Positions 24,705 through 32,840 of a stretch of DNA of 64,000 bases are shown piece by piece (position 1 is the first letter of the stretch; each line of letters opens with the position of its first letter). A model generated the notes under the pieces. It had not been told where the DNA came from and made no database searches. It saw nothing but the letters and a program-made list of their open reading frames with translations. Location: assembly GCA_963844235.1 (NCBI GenBank), contig CAWJNF010000004.1, positions 806,001-870,000 on the forward strand. Reading direction: 5' to 3'. Origin of the DNA: CAWJNF01 sp963844235. Lineage in GTDB: Bacteria > Actinomycetota > Thermoleophilia > Gaiellales > Gaiellaceae. A program made the position numbers and the translations under genes.

Positions 24705-24932
24705 CTAGGTGGGTAGCTGGTGGCCCGTCGCGCCCGGCGGAATGATCACGCAGGGACAGGGAGCCTTCGCCCCGAGCCGCGAAGAGACGCTCCCCAGCAC
24801 GGCCGATCGAAGGGTGCCGCGACCTCGCGAGCCGATGACAACGAGCGCCGCCGCCTCCGCATCCAGAACCTCCAGGATCCGCGCGTGGCGGGCGCCGTCG
24901 GTGTCATCGACACAGCAGACGATTCGCTCCAT
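24705..24932 (-). CDS. short UspA-like protein lacking the middle of the fold
   Basis: From ATG 24932 the 75-residue protein reads MERIVCCVDDTDGARHARIL, then VLDAEAAALVVIGSRGRGTL and continues RSAVLGSVSSRLGAKAPCPC to HQLPT. The first strand and ATP-loop (GSRGRGTLRSAVLGSVS) are intact, but roughly 60 residues found between them in full UspA proteins are missing. It might be a minimal ATP-binding domain or a gene with an internal deletion. It starts in the same transcript as the CaCA exchanger. Confidence 0.6.
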   Translation of the reverse strand: MERIVCCVDDTDGARHARILEVLDAEAAALVVIGSRGRGTLRSAVLGSVSSRLGAKAPCPCVIIPPGATGHQLPT

Positions 24933-25091
24933 CCCGAGCCATATACCCCGCCGCATGCCCGGCAAACGGCAGCCAGCAACCTCCGCCCGCGCCACTTTGG
25001 ATGAAGGTCGGGCCGGAACCTCCTGATCGATGACTCTAGCGCGGTCGTCGAGTCCTACGATCGATCACGTCTTTCCGGGAAGGAGCATGCG

Positions 25092-25733
25092 ATGGGCAAG
25101 TTCAAGGTGAGCATCTCGATGTCGCTCGACGGCTACGTCGCCGGTCCCGACCAGAGCGAGAAGAATCCACTCGGGATCGGAGGAGAGCAGCTTCACGAGT
25201 GGGTGGTTCCGCTCAGGGCATTCCGCGAAAGCCACGGAGAGCAAGGCGGCGAGGTCAACGCGAGCACGCCGATCGCCGAGGGGGTCCTCGGCAACGTGGG
25301 CGCGACCATCATGGGCCGAAACATGTTCGGTGGCGGGCCTGGCCCGTGGGGCGACGACCCCTGGAAGGGCTGGTGGGGAGACAACCCGCCCTTCCACAAC
25401 TCGGTCTTCGTTCTCACCCACCACGCGCGCGAGCCGCTGGAGATGCAGGGCGGAACCACCTATTACTTCGTCACGGATGGAATCGAGGCAGCCCTCGAGC
25501 AGGCCCGGGCAGCCGCCGGCGACAAGGACGTGTCTGTCGGCGGCGGTGCGGGCGCGGTGCAGCAGTACCTGGCGGCGGGTCTGCTGGACGAGATCGTCGT
25601 CTCGATCGTCCCCCTGATGCTCGGAAGCGGCGCACGGCTGTTCGACAACCTGGGCGACGCCAAGCCCAGGCTCGAGCAAGTTCAGGCAATCGAGGCGCCC
25701 GGAGTCACGCACATCAGATACGCGCGCGTGTAG
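25092..25733 (+). CDS. dihydrofolate-reductase-like (RibD C-terminal) protein
   Basis: The 213-residue protein begins VSISMSLDGYVAGPDQSEKN, the strand and Ser-Leu-Asp-Gly-Tyr of the RibD-C/DHFR-like family. GATIMGRNMFGGG follows, and the GGAGAVQQYLAAGLLDEIVV segment near the end is the conserved helix and strand. NADPH-binding reductases of this family act on folate- or pyrimidine-like substrates; many are poorly characterised. AAGGAG precedes the ATG. The frames on the reverse strand across this gene are shadows. Confidence 0.85.
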   Translation: MGKFKVSISMSLDGYVAGPDQSEKNPLGIGGEQLHEWVVPLRAFRESHGEQGGEVNASTPIAEGVLGNVGATIMGRNMFGGGPGPWGDDPWKGWWGDNPPFHNSVFVLTHHAREPLEMQGGTTYYFVTDGIEAALEQARAAAGDKDVSVGGGAGAVQQYLAAGLLDEIVVSIVPLMLGSGARLFDNLGDAKPRLEQVQAIEAPGVTHIRYARV

Positions 25734-25898
25734 ACGGGCCGGCAGTCGGTATCGGCGACGTCCGCAGTCGGGTCGAGCGGATGAGGTTCGTGAATGCCAT
25801 CTGCCGCTTCGTCGAGCTCGCCCAGCGTTGACGAGAAGCATCAGCTCCGCGTGCTATCGGGTGAGGCACGTGCGGCACACCGGCGATCTGCGTGCGGA

Positions 25899-26315
25899 CT
25901 ACGAGCCGGCCACCTCCGGCGTGCGAGCCCAGGCGTGCCAGGAGTCGACCTCGATCCACGCGCTGAAGCGACGGCGATCCCGGTCTGGATAGGAGCTGCC
26001 GGTGTAGCGTCTGGCCAGCCGGTCGATGTCCACGAGACCCACGTCCTCGGTGAGCGAGACGACGCGGCCCATGACGGTCACGTGCTGGTACCAGTCGCCT
26101 TCGGCGAGCACCGTCAGCGACACGCGGGGATCCTGGCGCAGGTAATCGAGACGGCGCCGCGATTCGTCCATGTTGACGAGTACGCGACCGTCGTCCCAGT
26201 CGTACCAGGTCACGGCCGAGTGCGGCGACCCGTCCTTGCGGATCGAGGCTATGACCGCCGGGTTCGGTCTGGCGATCAGGGTCTGAAGCTCGTCCGGCAG
26301 TGGGGCTTTCGGCAT
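25899..26315 (-). CDS. PPOX-class F420/FMN-dependent oxidoreductase
   Basis: The 138-residue split-barrel protein begins DELQTLIARPNPAVIASIRK, continues DGSPHSAVTWYDWDDGRVLV and has NMDESRRRLDYLRQDPRVSL with GRVVSLTED after it. This is the classic start and flavin-contact pattern of F420-dependent oxidoreductases in actinobacteria. An ATG with GGAGAA upstream begins it. Substrate and cofactor (F420 or FMN) cannot be separated from the sequence. Confidence 0.85.
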   Translation of the reverse strand: MPKAPLPDELQTLIARPNPAVIASIRKDGSPHSAVTWYDWDDGRVLVNMDESRRRLDYLRQDPRVSLTVLAEGDWYQHVTVMGRVVSLTEDVGLVDIDRLARRYTGSSYPDRDRRRFSAWIEVDSWHAWARTPEVAGS

Positions 26316-26441
26316 GGTTCTCCTTCCCGATTGGCGTGACGGAATCTACCGAGCACGCGGCCGGCTTCCCCGAGCGGACACAGGTCGGCTTAGGTGGATC
26401 GCATGAGGGGCGCGAACCTCTGCCGGCAGAGCGATGGATCT

Positions 26442-26590
26442 CGACACCTCCTCGGATCTCAATCGTTCTCACCCTGCGGGAGCGCCGAATCGAAGAGATC
26501 ATGGCATTCGTCACCCGGGAGACGCTCTAGCGCGTCGGTCTGCCCGAGTCGATCGCGCAAGGGGCACGAGCATGGGACCGGTCGAGATCG
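26442..26590 (+). pseudogene. ECF sigma SnoaL-domain C-terminal fragment
   Basis: One frame reads ISIVLTLRERRIEEIMAFVT and then RETL-stop-RVGLPESIAQGA. In ECF sigma factors with a SnoaL-like tail, the last strand and the ending LTLRGDRIAEVTAF and ARFGLPESL have this pattern, so the in-frame TAG interrupts the conserved end. No earlier part of the gene is recognisable. The fragment lies in the 5' region of the LuxR gene. Short and repeatless, so support is moderate. Confidence 0.4.
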
Positions 26591-26603
26591 CGAAAATGAC
26601 GGG

Positions 26604-28232
26604 GTGACGGTCAGCGAGATGCTCGAGCGCGGCCGGGCGTCGTACGCGAAGCACGCCTGGCTGGACGCCTACGAATCGCTGTCGCGGGCAGACGAGAACG
26701 ATCTCCTGGAGCCAGGGGACCTGGAAATGCTGGCCAGGTCGGCGTACATGCTCGGTCGGGACGACGACTACATCCGTTGCCTCGAGCGCGCCCATCACAG
26801 CCACCTGGATGCCGGCAATGTCCCGAGCGCCGCGCGCTGCACATGGTGGATCGGGCACAACCTGTTCATGCGCGGGGAGACCGCTCGTGCGAACGGTTGG
26901 TTCGGCCGCGGCGACCGGTTGCTCGACCGGGAGGGTCGCGACTGTGTCGAACACGGCTATCTCCTGATACCTGTCCTGCTCCAGGCCGATGCGAGCTCGG
27001 CGTATGCAACGGCGACGGAGGTGGCCGCGATCGGCGAGCGCTACGCGGATCCAGACCTCATCACGATTGCGCGGATGGGCCAGGGCCACGCCCTGGTTCG
27101 GCAGGGTCGGGCCGAGGAGGGCCTCCGGCTGGTGGACGAGACCATGGTGGCCGTCACGGCGGGCGAGCTGTCGCCGATCGTCGCCGGCATCGTCTACTGC
27201 AACACGATCGCGTTCTGTCAGCAGGTGCACGAAGTGCGCCGCGCCCGCGAGTGGACCAATGCCCTGACCAAGTGGTGTGACCGCCAGCCCGACATGGTCG
27301 CGCACACCGGCGTCTGCCTGGTGCATCGTGCAGAGGTCATGCAGCTCCAGGGGGCCTGGCGGGCTGCTCTGGAGGAGGTGCAGCAAGCCGGTGAGCGCCT
27401 CCGCCACGGTGTGTTGAACCAGCGCATCGCGGGGAGCGCCCTCTACCGCCAGGGGGAAATCCAGCGCCTGCAGGGGGAGTTCGCGGCTGCCGAGGACGCG
27501 TACCGCGCCGCAAGCCAGCTCGGCTTCGAGCCACAACCGGGGCTGGCGCTGTTGCGGCTGGCCCAGCGCAAGGGCGACGCCGCGGCCGCGGCGATCCGCC
27601 GAACGGTGGACGAGACCGCGGGCCCGTTGAAGCGTGCCGGGCTGCTGCCCGCCCACGTCGAGATCATGCTGGGCGTCGGAGACCTCGAGGAAGCGCGCCG
27701 TGCCTCCGACGAGCTCGACGCGATCTCGGAGGCTCAGGCGAGCGACCCGGTCAGTGCGACGGCCGCCCACGCAGGCGGTGCGGTGGCCCTCGCCGAGGGC
27801 GACGCCCGGGGCGCGCTGACCAGGCTGCGTAACGCGCTCGGCACATGGCAGGGGCTCGAGGCCCCGTACGAGGCGGCGCGCACGCGCGTTCTGATCGGAC
27901 TGGCCTGCAGCCAGATAGGCGACGACGACACCGCGGCTCTCGAGCTGGAGGCGGCACGCGCGGTCTTCGAGGATCTGGGAGCGGCCACGGACCTGAGTCG
28001 GGTGAGGTCGCTCATGGCACCAGCATCGTCGAAGGACACCCATGGCCTGTCCGCACGCGAGCTGCAGGTGCTACGCCTCCTCGCGCACGGCAAGACCAAC
28101 AGAGCGATCGCCAGTGAGCTCGTCCTCAGCGTGAGGACGGTCGACCGGCACGTCGGCAACATCTTCGTCAAGCTCGGCGTCTCGACGCGCGCAGCAGCCA
28201 CCGCGTTCGCCTACGAGCACGAGCTGCTCTGA
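26604..28232 (+). CDS. LuxR-family transcription regulator with helical-repeat sensor
   Basis: I start at GTG 26604; upstream in-frame sequence to 26394 is not protein-like. The 542-residue protein has about 470 residues of TPR-like helical repeats (for example LEPGDLEMLARSAYMLGRDD and QLQGAWRAALEEVQQAGERL). A C-terminal LuxR helix-turn-helix follows (GLSARELQVLRLLAHGKTNR, then AIASELVLSVRTVDRHVGNI). It lacks the AAA-type ATPase domain of MalT. The gene ends 116 bp before an FAD monooxygenase on the same strand, so it probably controls that gene. Confidence 0.85.
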   Translation: MTVSEMLERGRASYAKHAWLDAYESLSRADENDLLEPGDLEMLARSAYMLGRDDDYIRCLERAHHSHLDAGNVPSAARCTWWIGHNLFMRGETARANGWFGRGDRLLDREGRDCVEHGYLLIPVLLQADASSAYATATEVAAIGERYADPDLITIARMGQGHALVRQGRAEEGLRLVDETMVAVTAGELSPIVAGIVYCNTIAFCQQVHEVRRAREWTNALTKWCDRQPDMVAHTGVCLVHRAEVMQLQGAWRAALEEVQQAGERLRHGVLNQRIAGSALYRQGEIQRLQGEFAAAEDAYRAASQLGFEPQPGLALLRLAQRKGDAAAAAIRRTVDETAGPLKRAGLLPAHVEIMLGVGDLEEARRASDELDAISEAQASDPVSATAAHAGGAVALAEGDARGALTRLRNALGTWQGLEAPYEAARTRVLIGLACSQIGDDDTAALELEAARAVFEDLGAATDLSRVRSLMAPASSKDTHGLSARELQVLRLLAHGKTNRAIASELVLSVRTVDRHVGNIFVKLGVSTRAAATAFAYEHELL

Positions 28233-28234
28233 GT

Positions 28235-28276
28235 GAAATCACCCATTCCGCCGGACGGCGGAAGTTGGGTGGTTTC
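28235..28276 (+). terminator. long hairpin between the LuxR gene and the monooxygenase gene
   Basis: GAAATCACCCA pairs with TGGGTGGTTTC (one G-T), and an inner TTCCGCC pairs with GGCGGAA, with a short bulge between. This gives a stem of about 18 pairs. It could end the LuxR transcript or serve as a regulatory site before the monooxygenase. Confidence 0.55.
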
Positions 28277-28348
28277 TCCGAAGCTCTCCCCGTCGCGCCC
28301 TCCTACTGTCGGTCGGAAGCGCTCCATCCGACCCCGAGAGGAGTTTTC

Positions 28349-29554
28349 ATGAGCCAGCCATACGACGCGATCGTCGTGGGCGCGCGCTGCGCCGGATCGC
28401 CGACGGCGATGCTGCTCGCGCGTAACGGCCACCGAGTGCTGGTGGTCGACCGGGCGACGTTCCCGAGCGACACCATCTCGACGCATCTCATCCATCCGCC
28501 AGGCGTGACGGCGCTCGAGCGCTGGGGGCTGCTCGACCCCGTCCTCGCGACCGGAAGCCCGCCCATCGACACCTACTCGTTCGATCTCGGACCGTTCACG
28601 ATCGAGGGAGCCCCCGGGCCCGACGAGTCCCCGGTCGCGTACGCACCCAGGCGGACAGTGTTGGACGAGTTGCTCGTCGAAGCCGCCTCGCAGGCCGGGG
28701 CAGAGGTTCGCGAACGGTTCACGGTCGAGAGTCTCGTCTTCGAGGACGGCCGCGTCGTCGGCGTTCGCGGCCACAGCAAGGGTGGCGAGACCGTCACCGA
28801 GCTCGCTCGGGTGGTGATCGGAGCCGACGGCCGTCACTCGCTCGTCGCGGACGCGGTCGAGGCCGCGGAGTACAACGAGAAGCCTCAGCTGCAGGTGAGC
28901 TACTACACATACTGGAGCGGCCTGCCGATGAGCGGCCGCTTCGAAACCGCGCTCCGTCCTGGTCTGGGTTACGCGGCGTGGCCCACGAACGACGACCTGA
29001 CGCTGATCATCGCCGGCCGCACGATCGACGAGTTCGACGCCGTCAGAACTGACATCGAGGCCACCTACCTCGAGACGCTCGAGATCGCTCCGGCATTTGC
29101 CGAGCGGGTTCGGGGCGCAAAGCGCGAGGAGCGCTTCGTGGGCACCGCGGTCCGGGGCTACTTCCGCGAGCCCTTCGGCCCCGGCTGGGCTCTGGTCGGC
29201 GACGCGGGCTACAACAAGGACTTCATCACCGCGCAGGGCATCCACGACGCATTCCGCGACGCCGAGCTGTGCGCCGCCGCGCTCGACGAGACATTCTCGG
29301 GCGCACGCAGCTTCGAGGAAGCGATGGGCGAGTACCAGGCGCGTCGCGACGGGCAGGTCCTGCCGATGTACGAGTTCACGGCCGAGCTCGCGGCGCTCGC
29401 GCCTCCCTCGCCCGAGATGCAGCAGCTGCTGAGCGCGGTCAGCAGGAGCCAGGAAGCGATGGACGGGTTCGCGCGCGTCGCCGCAGGAGTGACGTCACCG
29501 GCCGAGTTCTTCTCCGAGCAGAGCGTCGGACGCATCCTCGCCGCCGCAGCGTAG
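28349..29554 (+). CDS. FAD-dependent monooxygenase (geranylgeranyl-reductase/PHBH-like)
   Basis: GAGAGGAG lies six bases before the ATG at 28349. The 401-residue protein begins YDAIVVGARCAGSPTAMLLA, with the FAD-binding GxGxxG-like signature in which the second glycine is Arg-Cys-Ala, a form seen in halogenase- or geranylgeranyl-reductase-like flavoproteins. It carries ARVVIGADGRHSLVA (the second FAD contact, DG motif) and GWALVGDAGYNKDFITAQGI (the third). A phenol- or polycyclic-hydroxylase role is possible. It follows the LuxR gene and is probably its target. Confidence 0.85.
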   Translation: MSQPYDAIVVGARCAGSPTAMLLARNGHRVLVVDRATFPSDTISTHLIHPPGVTALERWGLLDPVLATGSPPIDTYSFDLGPFTIEGAPGPDESPVAYAPRRTVLDELLVEAASQAGAEVRERFTVESLVFEDGRVVGVRGHSKGGETVTELARVVIGADGRHSLVADAVEAAEYNEKPQLQVSYYTYWSGLPMSGRFETALRPGLGYAAWPTNDDLTLIIAGRTIDEFDAVRTDIEATYLETLEIAPAFAERVRGAKREERFVGTAVRGYFREPFGPGWALVGDAGYNKDFITAQGIHDAFRDAELCAAALDETFSGARSFEEAMGEYQARRDGQVLPMYEFTAELAALAPPSPEMQQLLSAVSRSQEAMDGFARVAAGVTSPAEFFSEQSVGRILAAAA

Positions 29555-29627
29555 GTCGCGCGTTCGCCGATGGTCACCTGCTCGGCCGGATCGCGGGCGA
29601 CAACCCCAGCCGTCTGCGCGGCCATGG

Positions 29628-30506
29628 TTAGTCGTCGAGGATCGTCAGGTCGAGCAGACGGAGTCGCTCCGGGTCGGCGAGGATGTCGATCGCGACGATC
29701 TTGCCGCCCCTGACCGTGACGGCCCCGACCGAGAACGGCTCTCCGTCTCGGGTCGAGACGGCTCCGGCGGCGCCGTTGACGAGCGCCGGCCGCATGACCA
29801 GGCCGAGCTGTGAGTAGGCACGCGCCTGGCCGGCGACCGCCGCCGCCCCGCGAACCTCCGTGGATCCGCCCAGGGGGCCGAGGTCCGCGCGCAGCACGAC
29901 GTCCGGGTCCAGCACCTCGAGCAGCGCCTCGAAGTCGCCGTCACGCGCAGCCGCGAGAAAGGCCGCGACGACCTCGCGCTGAGTGTCGAGGTCGGCGTCG
30001 GGAGCCGTGTTCTCAGCCCGTACGCGCCGACGTGCGCGGCTGGCCAACTGGCGTGCAGCCTCGGGCGAGCGGTCGACGATCGGCGCGATCTCGTCGAAGG
30101 GCAAAGCGAAGATGTCGTGCAGCACGAACGCAAGCCGTTCGGCGGGGCTCAGCCTCTCGAGGACCACCAGCAGGGCGAGACCCACCGAGTCGGCCAGCAG
30201 CGCCTCGTGCTCCGGGGTCGTCGCGTCGGCTCGGTCGACGATCGGGTCGGGGATGTGAACGCCTATCAGCGCCTCGCGACGGGTCCTGCGTGAGCGGAGC
30301 ATGTTCAGCGAGACGCGCGCGACGACAGTCGTGAGCCATCCCCCGAGGTTCTCGACCTCGCTCGTGTCAGTGCGATCTAGCCGCAGCCAGGCTTCCTGGA
30401 CGGCGTCGTCTGCCTCGCTCAGCGAGCCGAGCATCCGATAGGCCACGGCCCGTAGACGGGGCCGGTGCTCCTCGAATCGCTCCGCCAGAAACTCGTGCTC
30501 ATCCAT
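29628..30506 (-). CDS. ECF RNA polymerase sigma factor with SnoaL-like domain (SigJ type)
   Basis: The 292-residue protein has region 2 (RFEEHRPRLRAVAYRMLGSL and SEADDAVQEAWLRLDR), region 4 (ERLSPAERLAFVLHDIFALP then FDEIAPIVDRSPEAARQLAS) and a C-terminal SnoaL/NTF2-like domain (AFLAAARDGDFEALLEVLDP to LDLTILDD). This is the ECF41/SigJ arrangement, in which the tail domain tunes activity. It is divergent from an NAD(P)-dependent oxidoreductase gene 83 bp away, a common pairing for these sigma factors, which usually control the neighbour and themselves. Confidence 0.9.
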   Translation of the reverse strand: MDEHEFLAERFEEHRPRLRAVAYRMLGSLSEADDAVQEAWLRLDRTDTSEVENLGGWLTTVVARVSLNMLRSRRTRREALIGVHIPDPIVDRADATTPEHEALLADSVGLALLVVLERLSPAERLAFVLHDIFALPFDEIAPIVDRSPEAARQLASRARRRVRAENTAPDADLDTQREVVAAFLAAARDGDFEALLEVLDPDVVLRADLGPLGGSTEVRGAAAVAGQARAYSQLGLVMRPALVNGAAGAVSTRDGEPFSVGAVTVRGGKIVAIDILADPERLRLLDLTILDD

Positions 30507-30589
30507 CGGTCACATTCCTCCGTCGCGTCGGGTCATACAACGAGACCCGTGAAATCCCGCTGATGTGACTGATACCGAAGGAGAACACG

Positions 30590-31573
30590 ATGCGAGTTTT
30601 CGTCGCAGGCGCGAGCGGCGCGATCGGCACCCGGCTCGTGCCGCAGTTGATCGATCGAGGGCACGAGGTGATCGGCACCTCAACGTCGCCTGGAAGCATG
30701 GAACGCGTACGGGCGCTCGGAGCGCAGCCGGTCGTGCTCGATCTGCTCGACCCCCGCGCCACGCGCAAGGCCGTCCTCGAAGCCGAGCCCGACGCGATCG
30801 TCCATCAGGCGACCGCCCTGGCGGATGTGCGCTTCTCGAGGAATCTCGACCGAAGCTTCGCGCAGACCAATCGGCTTCGCACCGAAGGCATCGACGCGCT
30901 CCTCGCGGCCGCGCGTGAGGCAGGCGTACCACGATTCGTCGCCCAGAGCTTCGCCAGCATGCGATACGCGCGCGAGGGCGGGCCGGTCAAGACCGAGGAC
31001 GACCCGCTCGACCCCACCCCGGTCGAGGGGATGCTCGAGACCGCCGCGGCCATGAACTACCTCGACCAGGCGGTCACGGACGCCGGCGGAATCGCGCTTC
31101 GCTACGGCGGCTTCTACGGCGCCCCCAACGACGGGCTGCTCGGGCCCGTGCGCAAGCGCCAGTTCCCGATCGTCGGCGACGGCGGCGGCGTCTCCTCGTT
31201 CATCCACCTCGACGACGCCGCCGCAGCGACCGTGCTCGCGCTCGAAAGGGACGGCCCGGCGATCTACAACATCGTCGACGACGAGCCCGCCCCGGTGCGC
31301 GAGTGGCTACCGGTGCTGGCAAGCGCGCTCGGAGCCAAGCCGCCACGCCACTTCCCCGTCTGGCTCGCGCGGCTGTTCGCGGGCGAGGCCGCAGTCATGA
31401 TGGGAACCGAGTCCCGCGGCGCCTCCAACGCGAAGGCCAAGCGAGAGCTCGGCTGGACGCTGCGCTCCCCGAGCTGGCGACAAGGCTTCGCCGACGTGTA
31501 CGCGAACCCGACCGCAGCGACGGCCGCGACCGACCGGCTCATCGCCGATCCCCGGAGGCCGGCGACGCCTTGA
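30590..31573 (+). CDS. NAD(P)-dependent epimerase/dehydratase-like oxidoreductase
   Basis: The 327-residue extended SDR begins MRVFVAGASGAIGTRLVPQL with the NAD(P)-binding GASGAIG at 7-13. It has LAAAREAGVPRFVAQSFASM, and an active-site-like TyrxxxLys is not seen (AAMNYLDQAV aligns there), so it may be a binding or reductase variant. VGDGGGVSSFIHLDDAA and NIVDDEP are the conserved later parts. It is probably the target of the divergent ECF sigma gene. Its last 35 bases overlap the convergent GFA gene. Confidence 0.85.
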   Translation: MRVFVAGASGAIGTRLVPQLIDRGHEVIGTSTSPGSMERVRALGAQPVVLDLLDPRATRKAVLEAEPDAIVHQATALADVRFSRNLDRSFAQTNRLRTEGIDALLAAAREAGVPRFVAQSFASMRYAREGGPVKTEDDPLDPTPVEGMLETAAAMNYLDQAVTDAGGIALRYGGFYGAPNDGLLGPVRKRQFPIVGDGGGVSSFIHLDDAAAATVLALERDGPAIYNIVDDEPAPVREWLPVLASALGAKPPRHFPVWLARLFAGEAAVMMGTESRGASNAKAKRELGWTLRSPSWRQGFADVYANPTAATAATDRLIADPRRPATP

Positions 31574-32033
31574 GCGCCTCGAGGCGCTCGAGACTCGCGG
31601 CCGGCCACAGCTCCTTCGTCTCGTAGTAGTCGTCGAACGCGGGCACCGAGTCGGGCAGCATGACCCAGGGCAGCTTCGACCGCGTGTAGATGTGGACGTC
31701 GGGCGCGACCGCTGCCGGGTCGTCGAGCGTGCCGGCCCGAACGAACCGGATCCGGCGGCTCGTGTACTGGCTGAACACCGCGATCTGGCACGTCGGGCAA
31801 CGCCAGATCGTCTGCTTCGTGCCGTCGTCGCGAGGCACGGCGATCGGCTGCGGCTCGCCGGCGAGGAGCTCCACGCGGTCGGCCTCGATCAGCACGTTGA
31901 TGACGAACGCGCTCCCGGTCTGCCGCTGACAGTTCAGGCAATGACAGCAGTGAACGAAGAGTGGGTCGGACGCAAGGCGGTAGCGAACCTCTCCGCAGGC
32001 GCAGCCGCCCTCACGTGGGACGCTCACGCTCAT
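31539..32033 (-). CDS. GFA-family zinc protein
   Basis: The 164-residue protein has the GFA/DUF636 zinc ligands: GGCACGEVRYRL, HCCHCLNCQRQTGSAFVINV and WRCPTCQIAVFSQY. The six to seven cysteines plus the fold match glutathione-dependent formaldehyde-activating enzyme and centromere-protein-like members. Actual formaldehyde activity is uncertain because actinobacteria use mycothiol in place of glutathione. Its 3' end overlaps the convergent oxidoreductase gene. Confidence 0.85.
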   Translation of the reverse strand: MSVSVPREGGCACGEVRYRLASDPLFVHCCHCLNCQRQTGSAFVINVLIEADRVELLAGEPQPIAVPRDDGTKQTIWRCPTCQIAVFSQYTSRRIRFVRAGTLDDPAAVAPDVHIYTRSKLPWVMLPDSVPAFDDYYETKELWPAASLERLEALKASPASGDRR

Positions 32034-32087
32034 GATCTCCTCCTCCCGGACAAGGCGATGGGCCGGACTGTAGTCCGAAGCACAGCC

Positions 32088-32600
32088 TCAGACGTCCTTC
32101 GTGTACCGATGGCAGGGCACTGTGATCGACCCGCTCTCGGCGGCGGCCGCGTAGTCGAAGGGCCCCTCGTCTCGCCACCCCGCTCGCTCGTAGAAGGAGC
32201 GGGCGCGTCCATTGGCCGCGACGACTGCGAGCCACCCTCTGGAATGCCCGTTCGCGCGAACCCGCCGCTCGGCCTCGCTCATGAGAGCGTCGGCGACGCC
32301 GGTTCCCCGGTGGGAGGCCGAGACGTAGACCTGCTCGACCTCGTCGCCGACGACGAGGACGAAGCCTGCGACCGCTCCGTCGACGACGGCAACCGTCATC
32401 TCGCCGACCCGCTCGGATGCCCGGACTCGGAACGATTCCTCGGTTCGCGCTTCGACCAGCGCTCGGGGAACGAAGCCGAGGTGCGCATCTCGCCAGCCGA
32501 GACGCCAGATCTCGGCGACGGCGGGCGCATCGTCCTGGCTCCCCTTCCGAAGCGTCACGTTCGGATTCCCCGACACCGTCACCGACACTACCCGGCGCAT
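32088..32600 (-). CDS. GNAT-family N-acetyltransferase
   Basis: The 170-residue protein has the GNAT fold: LRKGSQDDAPAVAEIWRLGW at the start, the acetyl-CoA-binding loop VYVSASHRGTGVADALMSEA (R/Q-x-x-G-x-G/A) at about 91-110 and the ending with LAVVAANGRARSFYERAGWR. The substrate is unknown. It could share a transcript with the GFA gene 55 bp downstream. Confidence 0.85.
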   Translation of the reverse strand: MRRVVSVTVSGNPNVTLRKGSQDDAPAVAEIWRLGWRDAHLGFVPRALVEARTEESFRVRASERVGEMTVAVVDGAVAGFVLVVGDEVEQVYVSASHRGTGVADALMSEAERRVRANGHSRGWLAVVAANGRARSFYERAGWRDEGPFDYAAAAESGSITVPCHRYTKDV

Positions 32601-32745
32601 GCACCGGCTGGCTGCTCGCGCTCGCCGGGCTGTTCCGTTATGGCTGGCCAGTGCTGCGCGGTCAGCGCCGCCCAGCCGTGACTCGAGAGAACGTAGGCTG
32701 AGCCGGTTACTAGACTCACGCGTGGCTCCTCGAGAGGAGGTAGGC

Positions 32746-32832
32746 GTGCCGAACTTCGACTACGACGGGGTCGTCATCGGCTGGGGCTTCGGCGGGCGTG
32801 TCGCGGCGTTGCGGGCTGTGGAGAAGGGCTGA
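32746..32832 (+). pseudogene. truncated GMC-oxidoreductase start (FAD-binding segment)
   Basis: A GTG preceded by GAGAGGAGG eight bases upstream reads PNFDYDGVVIGWGFGGRVAA, then LRAVEKG and a stop. This is the N-terminal FAD-binding segment of cholesterol-oxidase-like GMC oxidoreductases (DYDGVVIGSGFGGSVAALRAVEKG in relatives). The frame ends immediately, so only 28 of about 500 residues remain. The excellent ribosome binding site and an 8-bp gap to the next gene suggest translation of this stub could couple to the ClC channel gene. Confidence 0.65.
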
Positions 32833-32840
32833 GAACAGCT

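Noticed and set aside
25065..25841. 258-residue minus-strand open frame
   Set aside because: It is the antisense shadow of the DHFR-like gene and carries no recognisable pattern.
26511..28043. 510-residue open frame on the minus strand
   Set aside because: It is the reverse-frame shadow of the LuxR gene at 26604, rich in Arg/Pro/Gly/Leu with no domain pattern or ribosome binding site.
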